From positions 13,581 through 77,580 of the forward strand of contig CAYYNP010000008.1 in assembly GCA_964472545.1 (NCBI GenBank): a stretch of 64,000 nucleotides of DNA, in the 5' to 3' direction. Below are positions 33,790 through 43,203 of this stretch, piece by piece (within the stretch, counting starts at the first letter, position 1; the number at the start of each line of letters is the position of its first letter). The notes below the pieces were generated by a model that did not search any database, had not been told where the DNA came from, and worked only from the letters and a program-made list of their open reading frames with translations. The position numbers and the translations under genes are program-made. The DNA comes from CAYYNP01 sp964472545 (lineage in GTDB: Bacteria; Planctomycetota; Planctomycetia; Pirellulales; Thermoguttaceae).

Positions 33790-34131
33790 ATGGAACTCCT
33801 TCTCTCCCACCAAGAAGGCTACGTCATGGCCAACACCAGCGGACCGATCGACGAATCGGCCGGCGACCTGTTTCGCGAGTATCTCCATCCACTGGTCGGC
33901 CAGGCGGGGACGAAGGTTGTGCTCGATCTGTCGAACTCCGAGCGGATCAACTCGATGGGGATTGGGGCTCTGGTCTCGCTGGCGGTCAACGCCAACACGA
34001 ATTCCAGCCGCGTGGTGCTGGCGGCGTGCCGGTCGTTCGTGACGATCGTTGTCGACCGTTCCGGGCTGAACCGGTTCTTCGATCTGGCCGAGACCGTGCC
34101 CGAGGCGGTCAATCGAGTACTCGATACGTGA
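33790..34131 (+). CDS. STAS-domain protein (anti-anti-sigma factor-like)
   Basis: 113 residues, one STAS domain: a beta strand with ISGPIDESAGDLF-like spacing (NTSGPIDESAGDLFREYLHPLVGQAG), then KVVLDLSNSERINSMGIGALVSL and VVLAACRSFVTIVVDRSGLNRFFDLAETVPEAV. In SpoIIAA the phospho-acceptor is the second Ser of DSSG. Here the segment is N-S-M-G, so that Ser is Met and control by a classical anti-sigma kinase is uncertain. It is cytosolic. The PQQ-propeller gene follows after 22 bases and is probably cotranscribed, which is an unexpected pairing. Confidence 0.85.
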   Translation: MELLLSHQEGYVMANTSGPIDESAGDLFREYLHPLVGQAGTKVVLDLSNSERINSMGIGALVSLAVNANTNSSRVVLAACRSFVTIVVDRSGLNRFFDLAETVPEAVNRVLDT

Positions 34132-34153
34132 ACCCGCGGAAGGAGACGGCAGG

Positions 34154-36742
34154 ATGAAGATGGCGATGCGCTTCGTCGGTACGTGGACGGCCTTCTTCCT
34201 GGCGACGAGCCTCCTGTCGATGACCGGTTCCGCCCATGCCGGCCAGTCGTGGCCGCAGTGGAAGTACGACGGCGGCCGCTGCGGAAATCTGCCCAAACGA
34301 CACGTCGACACGCCGTTGGGACTGATGGCCGCCGCGCCGTTGACCGACGCCGTCTTCACGTCGCCGGTGGTGGCCGACGGACGCGTGTACGTGGTCGACG
34401 GCTCCGGCGTGGCGTTCGCTCTGAACGCCCATACGCTCGAAGTCCTCTGGAAGACCGAAACCGCCGGTGGTGCGGCCAACTGTAACAACGTCTCCTCGCC
34501 CGCCGTCGTCGACGGCTTCCTCCACTTCGGCACCATGGCCGGGGGCTACTACGTGCTCGACGCGGCGACCGGTGAGGTGGTCAAGCGGATCGACTGCGGC
34601 GAGCCGATCTTCGGGGCCCCCGTGCTGGGCAACGGCCGGGTCTACTTCGCCACACTCGGCTCGCGGGTCTACGCGCTGAAACCGGACGGCGAGGTATGCT
34701 GGACCTGGGATTACGTCCGCGAGAAGATCGGCTTCGACGGCGACCGCTACAGCCCGGCCGATTGGCACAAAGCCCGAGGCGAAACCGGCTGGCCGGGCAA
34801 TCGGCGGGACCACTTCTTCTGCACCCGCAGCGTCGCACTAACGGGCAAGACGCTGGTAGTGCCGGCCGGCGGGACGATCGTCTGGCTGGAGGACGCAGGC
34901 GAAGAAGCCGAACTGCGAAGCACCTATTACAGCACGCGGGAATCGCCGATCACGTTGGGGCTGACCGTTAGCCCCGCGGGCGACGTCTATCGCCAGTGGC
35001 ACCGCCGCGACAACAACGGCAGCGTCGAGATCCTCCGCCGCGCCGGCGACAAACTCTCGGTCGACACGGTACCCGGCACCGTCACCAGCTACTCCGGTGC
35101 CGAGTCGTTGAGCTTCACTTCGGTGAGCCTGCGCGGCGACGACGTCTTTCGCTGCCGGCCGGAGGCGCCGTTCGGCTTCTGCCGTCACGCGGCCGACGGG
35201 GCCACGACGTATCTCGGCGGCTCGCCGTCGATCGCCTCCCCGATCCTGCTCGACGACGCGGCCGTCTACGGCGGGCTCGACGGCAAGCTGCACGTGGTGC
35301 CGCTGGCTGAGGGCGGGGAGAAGAAGCCATGGTCGTTTGCCACGGCATTTGGCAAACCGATTTCGGCCGCGGCGGCCGTCTGCGACGGCAATGTCTATTT
35401 CGGCTGCGAGGACGGCTACCTCTATGCTCTGGGGTCCGGTGGTTCGGCGGCGCTGCCCACGGCGCCCCTCGATCTATCGCGCATTCGCAGCCCGCTTACC
35501 GGCAAGTTCGCCGCCGCCGAGTTCGACCGCTTCACCAGCTTTGCCGACCAGGCCAACACCAACGCCAACGGTGGGCAAGGGCTGCGGCCGCCGCTGGCGC
35601 TGAAGTGGATCCGGCGATTCAAGGGCACCTGCAAGCACTTCTCGGTCTGCGGCGGCGGGCGGATGTACACGCACACGGCCGAAGGGCAGATCTTTGCCGT
35701 GGAGCAGGAGACCGGCCGGCTTCTGTGGCGGCGGTACTTTCCCGGCATACACGTCTCTTTCACCTCGCCCGTGTTTCACCAAGGCCGTCTGTTCGTGCCC
35801 CAGGCTGGATTCGACAAGTGCCGCCTCCGCTGTCTCGATGCGGCCAACGGCAACCTGCTTTGGGAGGCTCCCTTTTCCGGCACGCCAAGCTGGAACCGTC
35901 AACAGCCGCCGATCGTCCACAACAACTTGCTGCTCTACCAGTTCAGCACGGCCAAGCCGACGCCGAAACGATGGCTCTTTGAACATCAGAGCACTTTCGG
36001 CTTCCCCAAAGACGAGAAGCCGCTGGTGCGGGCGTACGACATCGACACCGGCAAGATGGCCTGGACGAAGGACTTCTCCGAGCACGGTTCCGGCGGCGAC
36101 GACGCGGGGACGTGTTTGCTCGACGGGGTGCTCTATTACTCCTGCTACTTCGGCGGCGATGGGCCGTTGGGCGTCACCGCGGCCATCGAACCGGAGACAG
36201 GCCGCATCCGCTGGCAGACGACCGAGTACGCCGTGCATGCCGGCTGCACCGTCTCCGGCGAAGTTCTGCCCGACGGCCGGAAGCGGCTCTACCTCGGTGG
36301 CTACAACCCGGTCGAAGGCAAGACGAATCGCATCTGGTGTCTTGACGCCAACGACGGCTCGCTGGTCTGGAAGTCGGAGCCGCTTAGCCGGGCGATTCAC
36401 GTGGTGACCGTCGGCCGCCGGCTGCTGTTCGCCCAGTCGCAATACTACAACGGCTTTCTGATCGACAAGCAGACCGGCCGGATCGTCTCCGACGCCCTTA
36501 CCAAGGGCTATCGCTGTACGCGGTTCAGTCTCTCGGAGCCGTATCTGCTGGGCCCGAACCTTGACATGTTCGATCTGTCCGATCCGAAGAAGGTGAGGCT
36601 CGTCTCTTGCGGCCCACCGGTCGATCTGCTGGTCTGTATCGGGGCCTTCGTCTCCAACGGCCGCGTGTTCCACACCACCAACGGCAGCGGCCTACAGTGT
36701 TCGGCCGTGTATGGCGCAGAGGCCGAGGCCGGCGGCGAGTAG
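34154..36742 (+). CDS. exported PQQ-type beta-propeller protein
   Basis: 862 residues with a signal peptide (FVGTWTAFFLATSLLSMTGSAHAG). It is built from repeated PQQ/YVTN-like blades: GRVYVVDGSGVAFALNAHTLEVLWKTETAGG, DGFLHFGTMAGGYYVLDAATGEVVKRIDCG, NGRVYFATLGSRVYALKPDGEVCWTWDY, later GNVYFGCEDGYLYALGSGG and RIWCLDANDGSLVWKSEP. There are probably two propellers joined near residue 445-500. No catalytic residues of PQQ alcohol dehydrogenases were recognised, so it is more likely a structural or binding protein of the periplasm. Planctomycetes carry many such proteins. It converges with gapA. Confidence 0.8.
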   Translation: MKMAMRFVGTWTAFFLATSLLSMTGSAHAGQSWPQWKYDGGRCGNLPKRHVDTPLGLMAAAPLTDAVFTSPVVADGRVYVVDGSGVAFALNAHTLEVLWKTETAGGAANCNNVSSPAVVDGFLHFGTMAGGYYVLDAATGEVVKRIDCGEPIFGAPVLGNGRVYFATLGSRVYALKPDGEVCWTWDYVREKIGFDGDRYSPADWHKARGETGWPGNRRDHFFCTRSVALTGKTLVVPAGGTIVWLEDAGEEAELRSTYYSTRESPITLGLTVSPAGDVYRQWHRRDNNGSVEILRRAGDKLSVDTVPGTVTSYSGAESLSFTSVSLRGDDVFRCRPEAPFGFCRHAADGATTYLGGSPSIASPILLDDAAVYGGLDGKLHVVPLAEGGEKKPWSFATAFGKPISAAAAVCDGNVYFGCEDGYLYALGSGGSAALPTAPLDLSRIRSPLTGKFAAAEFDRFTSFADQANTNANGGQGLRPPLALKWIRRFKGTCKHFSVCGGGRMYTHTAEGQIFAVEQETGRLLWRRYFPGIHVSFTSPVFHQGRLFVPQAGFDKCRLRCLDAANGNLLWEAPFSGTPSWNRQQPPIVHNNLLLYQFSTAKPTPKRWLFEHQSTFGFPKDEKPLVRAYDIDTGKMAWTKDFSEHGSGGDDAGTCLLDGVLYYSCYFGGDGPLGVTAAIEPETGRIRWQTTEYAVHAGCTVSGEVLPDGRKRLYLGGYNPVEGKTNRIWCLDANDGSLVWKSEPLSRAIHVVTVGRRLLFAQSQYYNGFLIDKQTGRIVSDALTKGYRCTRFSLSEPYLLGPNLDMFDLSDPKKVRLVSCGPPVDLLVCIGAFVSNGRVFHTTNGSGLQCSAVYGAEAEAGGE

Positions 36743-36758
36743 CGAGTATACGTTTGCA

Positions 36759-36790
36759 ACTGGTTCCCAAACTCCAGTTTGGGAACCAGT
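36759..36790. repeat. perfect 14-bp stem palindrome
   Basis: ACTGGTTCCCAAAC (36759-36772) and GTTTGGGAACCAGT (36777-36790) are exact complements around a TCCA loop. It stands directly downstream of the propeller gene and just before the stronger terminator hairpin. Confidence 0.88.
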
Positions 36791-36802
36791 GGGTACGAAA
36801 AA

Positions 36803-36835
36803 ACCGGCGGCCGTGCCATTGGCACGGTCGCCGGT
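36803..36835. terminator. bidirectional intrinsic terminator between convergent genes
   Basis: The stem ACCGGCGGCCGTGCC with loop ATT and GGCACGGTCGCCGGT has one internal mismatch (G/T). It is preceded by an A-run (about 36798-36803) and followed by a T-rich tract (GTTGTTTT), so each strand ends its hairpin in U-rich RNA. It lies between the propeller gene (plus) and gapA (minus) and should end both transcripts. Confidence 0.75.
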
Positions 36836-36892
36836 GTTGTTTTCGGCGCCACGGATGGCGGCGAGTCGGGCGCGACCATCGGTCGCGGCTTT

Positions 36893-37909
36893 CTACATAC
36901 CGGCGAGCTTCTCGATCAGGTCGACGCTGCGGCAACTGTAACCCCACTCGTTGTCGTACCAGGTGAGGATCTTCAGCAGGTTGTCGCCGACGACCGTGGT
37001 CCAGGGGCCGGCGAAGATCGAGCTATGCGAATCGCCGACGATGTCCGACAGCACGATCGGGTCTTCCGTGTAGTGCAGAATGCCCTTCATCGGGCCTTCG
37101 GCGGCTGCCTTGATCGCGGCGTTGACCGCGTCTTCGGTGACCGGCTTGGCCATCTCGCAGGTCAGATCGACGCAGCTTCCAGTGGGCGTGGGCACGCGCA
37201 GCGAATAACCGGTCAGTTTGCCCTGCAAGTCGGGGATCACCAGCCCGACCGCCTTCGCGGCGCCGGTGGTGGTCGGAATGATGTTCAACGCCGCGGCGCG
37301 AGCGCGGTAGAGATCCTTGTGCGGGAAGTCCTGGATTACCTGGTCGTTGGTGTACGAGTGGACCGTGGTCATCAGGCCCTTGACGATGCCGAACTTCTCG
37401 TTGAGCACCTTGGCCACCGGGGCCAGGCAGTTGGTCGTGCAGCTTGCATTGGAAACGCAGAGGTGCTCGGGCTTGAGGTCGCCGTCGTTCACACCCAGCA
37501 CGCAGGTCAGGTCCGGGTCGTTCGCCGGGGCGCTGATCACGACCTTCTTGGCGCCGGCCTTGATATGACTGTCGAAGCCGGCCTTGTCAGCAGTCGCCCG
37601 GCCGCGGAACACGCCGGTGCTCTCCAGCACGAACTCGGCACCCAGCTTACCCCAAGGCAATGCGGCCGGGTCGCGCTCGGCCATCGCGGCGATCTTCTTG
37701 CCGTTGACGGTCAGGGTCTCGTCGTCGAAGTCGACGGTGCCGGGAAAACGGCCGTGGATGCTGTCGTACTTCAACAGCGTGGCCAGGGTCTTGTTGTTGG
37801 TCAGGTCGTTGATACCGACCACCTCGAACACGTCCGACTTCTCCATCAAGCGACGGAACACCAACCGACCAATCCGACCGAACCCGTTGATACCAACACG
37901 AATTGCCAC
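36893..37909 (-). CDS. gap: glyceraldehyde-3-phosphate dehydrogenase, type I
   Basis: 338 residues from GTG 37909, which has GGAG eight bases upstream. The longer frame upstream has no homology. The enzyme oxidises glyceraldehyde-3-phosphate to 1,3-bisphosphoglycerate with NAD(P)+ in glycolysis, and the reverse in gluconeogenesis. It has the NAD site VGINGFGRIGRLVFR at the N-terminus, the catalytic SNASCTTNCLAP (Cys near residue 153) and partner TVHSYTNDQ (His near 180). The phosphate-binding LRVPTPTGSCVDLT and the C-terminal WYDNEWGYSCRSVDLIEKL are also present. It is a cytosolic tetramer in other bacteria. Confidence 0.96.
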   Translation of the reverse strand: MAIRVGINGFGRIGRLVFRRLMEKSDVFEVVGINDLTNNKTLATLLKYDSIHGRFPGTVDFDDETLTVNGKKIAAMAERDPAALPWGKLGAEFVLESTGVFRGRATADKAGFDSHIKAGAKKVVISAPANDPDLTCVLGVNDGDLKPEHLCVSNASCTTNCLAPVAKVLNEKFGIVKGLMTTVHSYTNDQVIQDFPHKDLYRARAAALNIIPTTTGAAKAVGLVIPDLQGKLTGYSLRVPTPTGSCVDLTCEMAKPVTEDAVNAAIKAAAEGPMKGILHYTEDPIVLSDIVGDSHSSIFAGPWTTVVGDNLLKILTWYDNEWGYSCRSVDLIEKLAGM

Positions 37910-38048
37910 GATACTACTCCTTTGGGTGAGAATATCGCCCCTCTCTTTCACGGGGCATGTACTTTGATCCGGCCCATGGCCGGCCTTCTGGGCGAATGTA
38001 GAACCCGGCATTATACTTTTAGGGCCGTCCTGCTACAACCACCCACGG

Positions 38049-38840
38049 GTGCCCGTCTTGCCTTCTGCCCGCCGACCCGAGTGGCAGCTTCCCCCCGGCG
38101 TCAGCCGAGGTGTCTGGCAGTACACCCAAGCCGACCATATTGCCGACCAGTACGATACTTACTTCGCCGGCAACCGGCTCTTCGAGTTTGATAAACAGGT
38201 TCTATCGAGGTGGTTTACTAAGACCGGAGTGGTGGTTGACTTGGGCTGCGGAACCGGACGGAGCCTGGTGCCGCTGGCGCGAGCAGGATTCCGTGGCCTG
38301 GGCATCGATCTTTCCTCAGAGATGCTGCGGATCGTGGCCGCGAAGGCCCGGGCGGAAGACCTGCCTATCTGGGGGGTTCGTGCCAACATGGTCGAGCTGG
38401 GCTGCCTGCGCGATGCGGCCGTCGATTATGCGGTGTCGCTGTTTAGCACGCTGGGGATGATCCGTGGACGCGAGAACCGCAGACATGTCCTCATGCACGT
38501 GCGACGCATCCTCAAGCCCGGTGGGCTCTTCGTGCTGCACGTACACAATTTCTGGTTCAACCTCTTCGATCCGGCCGGACGGCGATGGCTGTTGCGGCAT
38601 CTTCCGGCGGCGCTGCTGCGGCGTGGCGTCGAGCGCGGCGACAAGTACTTCCAATATCGGGGCGTGCCACAGATGTATCTGCACACGTTCACGCGTGGGG
38701 AATTGCTCGGCGAGTTGCGCCGGGCCGGTTTCCACGTCGAGGAACTGATTCCCCTGGCCGTCGCGCGGCAGTCGCGGTTGTCGTGTCGATGGTTCTTCGG
38801 CGGGTTGCGGGCAAACGGTTGGATCGCGGTGTGCGGGTAG
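38049..38840 (+). CDS. class I SAM-dependent methyltransferase
   Basis: 263 residues from GTG 38049, divergent from gap. Motif I is VVVDLGCGTGRSLVPLARAGFRGLGIDLSSEML (residues about 60-93). The later ILKPGGLFVLHVHN (about 157-170) is the post-motif strand typical of class I SAM methyltransferases. The N-terminal WQYTQADHIADQYDTYFAGN and C-terminal RGELLGELRRAGFHVEELIPLA resemble small-molecule or lipid methyltransferases of the UbiE/Methyltransf_11 group. The substrate cannot be inferred. It is a cytosolic protein with no obvious partner gene. Confidence 0.88.
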   Translation: MPVLPSARRPEWQLPPGVSRGVWQYTQADHIADQYDTYFAGNRLFEFDKQVLSRWFTKTGVVVDLGCGTGRSLVPLARAGFRGLGIDLSSEMLRIVAAKARAEDLPIWGVRANMVELGCLRDAAVDYAVSLFSTLGMIRGRENRRHVLMHVRRILKPGGLFVLHVHNFWFNLFDPAGRRWLLRHLPAALLRRGVERGDKYFQYRGVPQMYLHTFTRGELLGELRRAGFHVEELIPLAVARQSRLSCRWFFGGLRANGWIAVCG

Positions 38841-39143
38841 AAGCCTAAACAACGTTGGCGGTTAACGCCTTCGGCGTAATTCGCAAAGTGGGTAGAAGAG
38901 GCCGCGCAGACTACACCGTGGGTTGACGATGCCGACGCTGGAACTTAGAATTCTAGTTTCGCGGCCTGCCGCCGGTATATCCAAGGGATAGCAAGCCACT
39001 ATTGAGTGCGGCTTCGGCCAATCTCGGCGAGCGGCATCCTGCTCGCACCGCCTTTCTCTCCGGCTTGCGAAACGTGGCGTTGCCACACAAAGCGTCATTG
39101 CCGGGGGCGAAAGAGAGCCTCGCAGCATGGGCCTGGTAGACTG
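38841..39143. other. leader region of the nqr operon
   Basis: A 303-base gap lies between the methyltransferase stop and nqrA. It contains a small imperfect hairpin near 38860-38880 (GTTAACGCC TTC GGCGTAAT) that could end the upstream transcript. The remainder must carry the nqr promoter, but no convincing promoter or operator was identified. Confidence 0.45.
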
Positions 39144-40490
39144 ATGCAACGAATCAAGATACACAAAGGGCTGGACCTGCCGATCGACGGCGCCCCGAAG
39201 CCGGAAATCAGCAACGGCAAACCGGTCGGCTCGGTCGCCGTGCTGGGCCCCGACTACGTCGGCATGAAGCCCACCATGGCAGTCCAAGAGGGCGACACGG
39301 TCAAGGCCGGGCAGGTCCTCTTCAGCGACAAAAAGACCCCCGGCGTGGTGTACACGTCGCCCGGCTGTGGGAAGGTCGTGGGCGTGAACCGCGGGGCCAA
39401 ACGGGCGCTGCAGTCGGTGGCGGTCGAGCTTGCCGGCGACGACGCGAAGACGTTTGCCCAATACGAGGCCGGACAACTCGACGGCTTGGATCCGCAGAAA
39501 GTCCGCGAGAATCTGGTGCGGTCGGGACTCTGGCCGGCCTTGCGGACGCGGCCGTTCAGCCGAGTGCCCGCGCCCGAGGCGACGCCCAACTCGATCTTCA
39601 TCACGGCCATCGACACCAATCCGCTGGCGGCCGATCCGAGTGTGGTGATTTCCGAGCGGCCGGAGGATTTCGTGGCCGGTGTGAAGGTGCTCGCGCGGCT
39701 GGCATCGACCGTCTATCTGTGCAAGGCGCCGGGGCGCGACGTTCCCGGCGGCGTCGTTAGCGGCGTCGTTCCGGCCGAGTTCGACGGCCCCCATCCGGCC
39801 GGACTACCCGGTACGCACATCCACTTCCTCGATCCGGTCGGCCGCCAGAAGACCGTCTGGCACGTCAACTACCAAGACGTGATGGCCATCGGCAGCCTGT
39901 TCCTCACCGGGCGGCTAGACACGCGGCGCGTGGTTTCCTTGGCCGGCCCCGCGGTGAAACAGCCGCGGCTGATCCGTACGCGGCTGGGTGCCAACGTCGC
40001 CGAGCTGGTCGAAGGCGAACTGGCCGAGGGCGACAATCGGGTGATCTCCGGTTCGGTGATCGCGGGGCGCCAGGCCGACGGACCGCTGGGCTACCTGGGC
40101 CGCTACGACTTGCAGATTTCCGTGTTGGCCGAGTTTCGCAAGCGGGACTTCTTCGGCTGGATCGCCCCGGGCTTCGGCAAGTATTCGCTGACCAAGACGA
40201 TGGCCTCGTGTCTTACGCCCGGCAAGAAGTTCCCCATGACCACGGCCGCCTACGGGCGGCATCGGGCGATCGTGCCGATCGGCTCGTATGAGAAGGTGAT
40301 GCCGCTGAGGATTCTGCCGACGTTTCTGTTTCGGGCGCTGGAGACCGACGACGTAGAGCAGGCCGAGGCGTTGGGGTGCCTGGAGTTGGACGAAGACGAC
40401 GTGGCGTTGTGCACGTGTGTTTGCCCCGGCAAGATCGACTTCGGTCGGCTGCTGCGGCGCAACCTGACGACAATCGAGAAGGAAGGTTGA
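39144..40490 (+). CDS. nqrA: Na+-translocating NADH:quinone reductase subunit A
   Basis: 448 residues from ATG 39144 (MQRIKIHKGLDLPIDGAPK). The frame is open to 39006, but the extra N-terminus has no family match. NqrA is the peripheral cytoplasmic subunit of the six-subunit respiratory pump, which couples electron flow from NADH to quinone with sodium export. Typical segments are GPDYVGMKPTMAVQEGDTVKAGQVLFSDK and ISGSVIAGRQADGPLGYLGRYDLQISVLAE. Near the C-terminus is EALGCLELDEDDVALCTCVCPGKIDFG, a Cys-containing tail shared with RnfC-like proteins. Its TGA overlaps the ATG of nqrB. Confidence 0.95.
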   Translation: MQRIKIHKGLDLPIDGAPKPEISNGKPVGSVAVLGPDYVGMKPTMAVQEGDTVKAGQVLFSDKKTPGVVYTSPGCGKVVGVNRGAKRALQSVAVELAGDDAKTFAQYEAGQLDGLDPQKVRENLVRSGLWPALRTRPFSRVPAPEATPNSIFITAIDTNPLAADPSVVISERPEDFVAGVKVLARLASTVYLCKAPGRDVPGGVVSGVVPAEFDGPHPAGLPGTHIHFLDPVGRQKTVWHVNYQDVMAIGSLFLTGRLDTRRVVSLAGPAVKQPRLIRTRLGANVAELVEGELAEGDNRVISGSVIAGRQADGPLGYLGRYDLQISVLAEFRKRDFFGWIAPGFGKYSLTKTMASCLTPGKKFPMTTAAYGRHRAIVPIGSYEKVMPLRILPTFLFRALETDDVEQAEALGCLELDEDDVALCTCVCPGKIDFGRLLRRNLTTIEKEG

Positions 40491-41749
40491 TGAAACCGCT
40501 TCGAGCCTTTTTCGACCGCATTGCCCCTCACTTCGAGAAGGGCGGGAAGCTCGAGAAGCTGTATCCCGTCTACGAGGTGATCGATACCTTCTTCTACACG
40601 GCCCCCGACGTGAACAAGGGCTCGTGTCACGTCCGCGACTCGATCGAGCTCAAACGCGTCATGTCGGTGGTGCTGGTGGCGTTGGTGCCGTGTGTGTTGA
40701 TGGCGATGTACAATACGGGCCTCCAGGCCAATTTGGCGATAGAGGAGATCTGCGGCAATGCGGAGGTGGACGCGTCCAACGTTCCCATCTCCAATTGGCG
40801 CGGCGACGTGATGGTGGGCCTGGGCATCGGCTTCGAACCGGGCAACGTGATCCACAACGTGATTCACGGTGCGCTCTATTTCTTCCCGATCTACATCGTC
40901 TGTATGGCGGTGGGCATTGCCTGGGAGATGCTCTTCTGCGTGATCCGCGGACACGAACTCAGCGAGGGTTTCTTCGTTACCGGATTACTCCTGCCGTTGA
41001 CTCTGCCGGCGACGATCCCGTTGTGGCAAGTGGCCGTGGCGACGAGCTTCGCGGTGGTGGTGGCCAAGGAGATCTTCGGCGGCACGGGCCGGAATTTCCT
41101 CAACGTGGCGTTGGTCGCCCGGGCGTATCTGTTCTTTGCCCATGCCACGGAGATCTCCGGCGACAAGGTATGGACGGCCGTCGACGGATACACCGGGGCC
41201 ACGCCTTTGGGCGAAGCGGCGACCGCCGCGGTGGGCGAAACGATGACCGAGGTCACCACCACGGCCGGCACGGTCGACGTCACCTGGTGGGACGCCTTCA
41301 TCGGCACCATCCCCGGCTCGATGGGCGAGACGTCCGCACTGGCCTGTCTGATTGGGGCGGCGATCCTGATCTTCTCCGGCGTGGCCTCCTGGCGGGTGAT
41401 GCTCAGCATGCTCGTCGGGGCGGCGGCGCTGGCCGGGGCGCTGTTTGCCGTCGGCAGCGACAGCAACGCCCTGTTCGAGATTCCCGTCCACTGGCACTTA
41501 GTCCTGGGCGGCTTCGCCTTCGGTATGGTCTTTATGGCCACCGATCCGGTCACGGCCACCACGACCCCCTTGGGCCAATACATTTACGGCGCGCTGATCG
41601 GCGTGCTGATTATCGTGGTTCGGGTCGCCAACCCGGGCTTCCCCGAGGGGACCATGCTGGCGATCCTCTTCGGCAACGCCTTCGCCCCGTTGATCGACTA
41701 CTACGTGGTGCGAGCGAACATCAAACGAAGGGCCATGGGTTATGCGTAA
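40490..41749 (+). CDS. nqrB: Na+-translocating NADH:quinone reductase subunit B
   Basis: 419 residues, ten predicted membrane helices, starting at ATG 40490 in a TGATG overlap with nqrA. NqrB carries a covalent FMN on a Thr within an SGAT-type motif, and the likely site is DGYTGATPL near residue 240. It also binds riboflavin and forms part of the sodium path. Characteristic regions are KGSCHVRDSIELKRVMSVVLVALVPCVLMAMYNTG near residue 40-80 and FMATDPVTATTTPLGQYIYGALIGVL near 345-375. FMN would be attached by the ApbE encoded at the end of this operon. Confidence 0.96.
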   Translation: MKPLRAFFDRIAPHFEKGGKLEKLYPVYEVIDTFFYTAPDVNKGSCHVRDSIELKRVMSVVLVALVPCVLMAMYNTGLQANLAIEEICGNAEVDASNVPISNWRGDVMVGLGIGFEPGNVIHNVIHGALYFFPIYIVCMAVGIAWEMLFCVIRGHELSEGFFVTGLLLPLTLPATIPLWQVAVATSFAVVVAKEIFGGTGRNFLNVALVARAYLFFAHATEISGDKVWTAVDGYTGATPLGEAATAAVGETMTEVTTTAGTVDVTWWDAFIGTIPGSMGETSALACLIGAAILIFSGVASWRVMLSMLVGAAALAGALFAVGSDSNALFEIPVHWHLVLGGFAFGMVFMATDPVTATTTPLGQYIYGALIGVLIIVVRVANPGFPEGTMLAILFGNAFAPLIDYYVVRANIKRRAMGYA

Positions 41750-42581
41750 AGACTCGACAGTCGGGACCTTTCTGGTGGCCGCGTGCGTGTGCGTGGTCTG
41801 CTCGGTGGTGGTCTGCACCGCCGCGGTCCTGCTCAAACCGATCCAGGACGTGCAGCGGAAAGCCGACAAGCGCAAGAACGTCTTGCTGGCGGCCGGCATC
41901 ACGGAGTACAACGGAACGCCGGTCGACAAGCTCAGCGCCGAGGAGATCAACGCGGCCTTCGACGCCGAGATCGAGAGCCAGTGGGTCGAGTTGAAGAGCG
42001 GCAAGTTTGTCCCGGAGGAAGAAGTTCCCGAGGCCTGCCGCGACGAAGCCAAGGCGGCCAAGAGCAAGGACAAAGCGGTGAGCACCAAGATCACCGAAGA
42101 TATTGCCAAGCTAAGACGCCGGGCGAACTACCGGCAGGTCTTCCTGAAACGTGACGCGGAGCAGAAGATCGAGACGATCATCCTGCCGGTACACGGCAAA
42201 GGGCTCTGGGCAACGATGTACGGCTTTCTCGCCCTGGAGAGTGACGGCATTGGCATCAAGAGCCTATCTTTCTATCAACACGGCGAGACACCCGGCCTTG
42301 GTGGCAAGATCACCGAGGACAAGAAGTGGGTGGCCAATTGGAACGGCAAGCTGGCGTTCGACGAGGCCAAGCAACCGGCCGACGAGCTCTGGACTCCGAA
42401 GATCACGGTGATCAAAGGCAACGTCCGCAACGACGACCCCGACCGCAACTACAAGATGGACGGCCTCTCCGGCGCAACGCTCACTGCCAACGGCGTGCGC
42501 GACACGGTCCGCTTCTGGCTGGGCGAGGAAGGCTACGGGCCGTTCCTGCAAGCACAACGAACGGGAGGTGACGATGGGTAA
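41742..42581 (+). CDS. nqrC: Na+-translocating NADH:quinone reductase subunit C
   Basis: 279 residues, overlapping nqrB by 8 bases. One N-terminal membrane helix (VGTFLVAACVCVVCSVVVCTAAVLL) is followed by a periplasmic FMN-binding domain. The covalent FMN site is DGLSGATLTANGV near residue 240-250, the Thr of SGAT being the attachment point. GKGLWATMYGFLALESDG is the usual family segment. It shuttles electrons between the iron site of NqrD/E and NqrB. Its stop overlaps the start of nqrD. Confidence 0.95.
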   Translation: MRKDSTVGTFLVAACVCVVCSVVVCTAAVLLKPIQDVQRKADKRKNVLLAAGITEYNGTPVDKLSAEEINAAFDAEIESQWVELKSGKFVPEEEVPEACRDEAKAAKSKDKAVSTKITEDIAKLRRRANYRQVFLKRDAEQKIETIILPVHGKGLWATMYGFLALESDGIGIKSLSFYQHGETPGLGGKITEDKKWVANWNGKLAFDEAKQPADELWTPKITVIKGNVRNDDPDRNYKMDGLSGATLTANGVRDTVRFWLGEEGYGPFLQAQRTGGDDG

Positions 42582-43200
42582 AGCACGAGACGCCCTATTC
42601 AAACCCATCTTCGACAACAACCCCATCGCACTGCAGGTGTTGGGCATCTGCTCCGCGTTGGCGGTGACCACGAAGCTCGAAACCACCATCACCATGTGCT
42701 TTGCGGTGATCTTCGTGATCACGCTCTCGAACGTGGCGGTGAGCGTGATCCGCAATTTCATCCCCAGCAGCATCCGCATGATCGTGCAGATGACGATCAT
42801 CGCCTCGCTGGTGATCATCGTCGACGAGTTCCTCAAGGCATTCGCCTACGACATCAGCAAGCAGCTCTCGGTCTTCGTGGGACTTATTATTACCAACTGC
42901 ATCATCATGGGCCGGGCCGAGGCCTTTGCCATGACCAACGGTGTGAAGCTGAGCTTCCTTGACGGACTCGGCAACGGCCTTGGCTACAGCGTGCTGCTGT
43001 TGTTTGTCGGCGCGATCCGCGAACTGATTGGCTCTGGGACGCTGATGGGCTACACCATCCTCAAGCCGGCGATCGAGGAAGGCGGCTGGTATCCCGGCAA
43101 CGGCTTGATGCTGCTGGCCCCCAGCGCGTTCATCCTCATCGGGTTCTTCATCTGGGGCGTGCGGGTGTGGAAGCCCGATCAGGTCGAGGAGGAAAGATAA
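42574..43200 (+). CDS. nqrD: Na+-translocating NADH:quinone reductase subunit D
   Basis: 208 residues from ATG 42574, behind GGGAGGTGAC; a GTG six bases upstream is possible. Six membrane helices are present. The half-channel motifs PIALQVLGICSALAVTTKLET and VGLIITNCIIMGRAEAFAM carry one of the Cys residues (ITNC) that, with its counterpart in NqrE, binds the intramembrane iron-sulfur site. Homologous to RnfE/NqrD; operon position fixes it as NqrD. Confidence 0.95.
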   Translation: MGKARDALFKPIFDNNPIALQVLGICSALAVTTKLETTITMCFAVIFVITLSNVAVSVIRNFIPSSIRMIVQMTIIASLVIIVDEFLKAFAYDISKQLSVFVGLIITNCIIMGRAEAFAMTNGVKLSFLDGLGNGLGYSVLLLFVGAIRELIGSGTLMGYTILKPAIEEGGWYPGNGLMLLAPSAFILIGFFIWGVRVWKPDQVEEER

Positions 43201-43203
43201 GCC

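Noticed and set aside
35474..36673. 399-residue minus-strand frame over the PQQ propeller gene
   Set aside because: The plus strand shows clear signal peptide and propeller blades; the antisense frame shows none.
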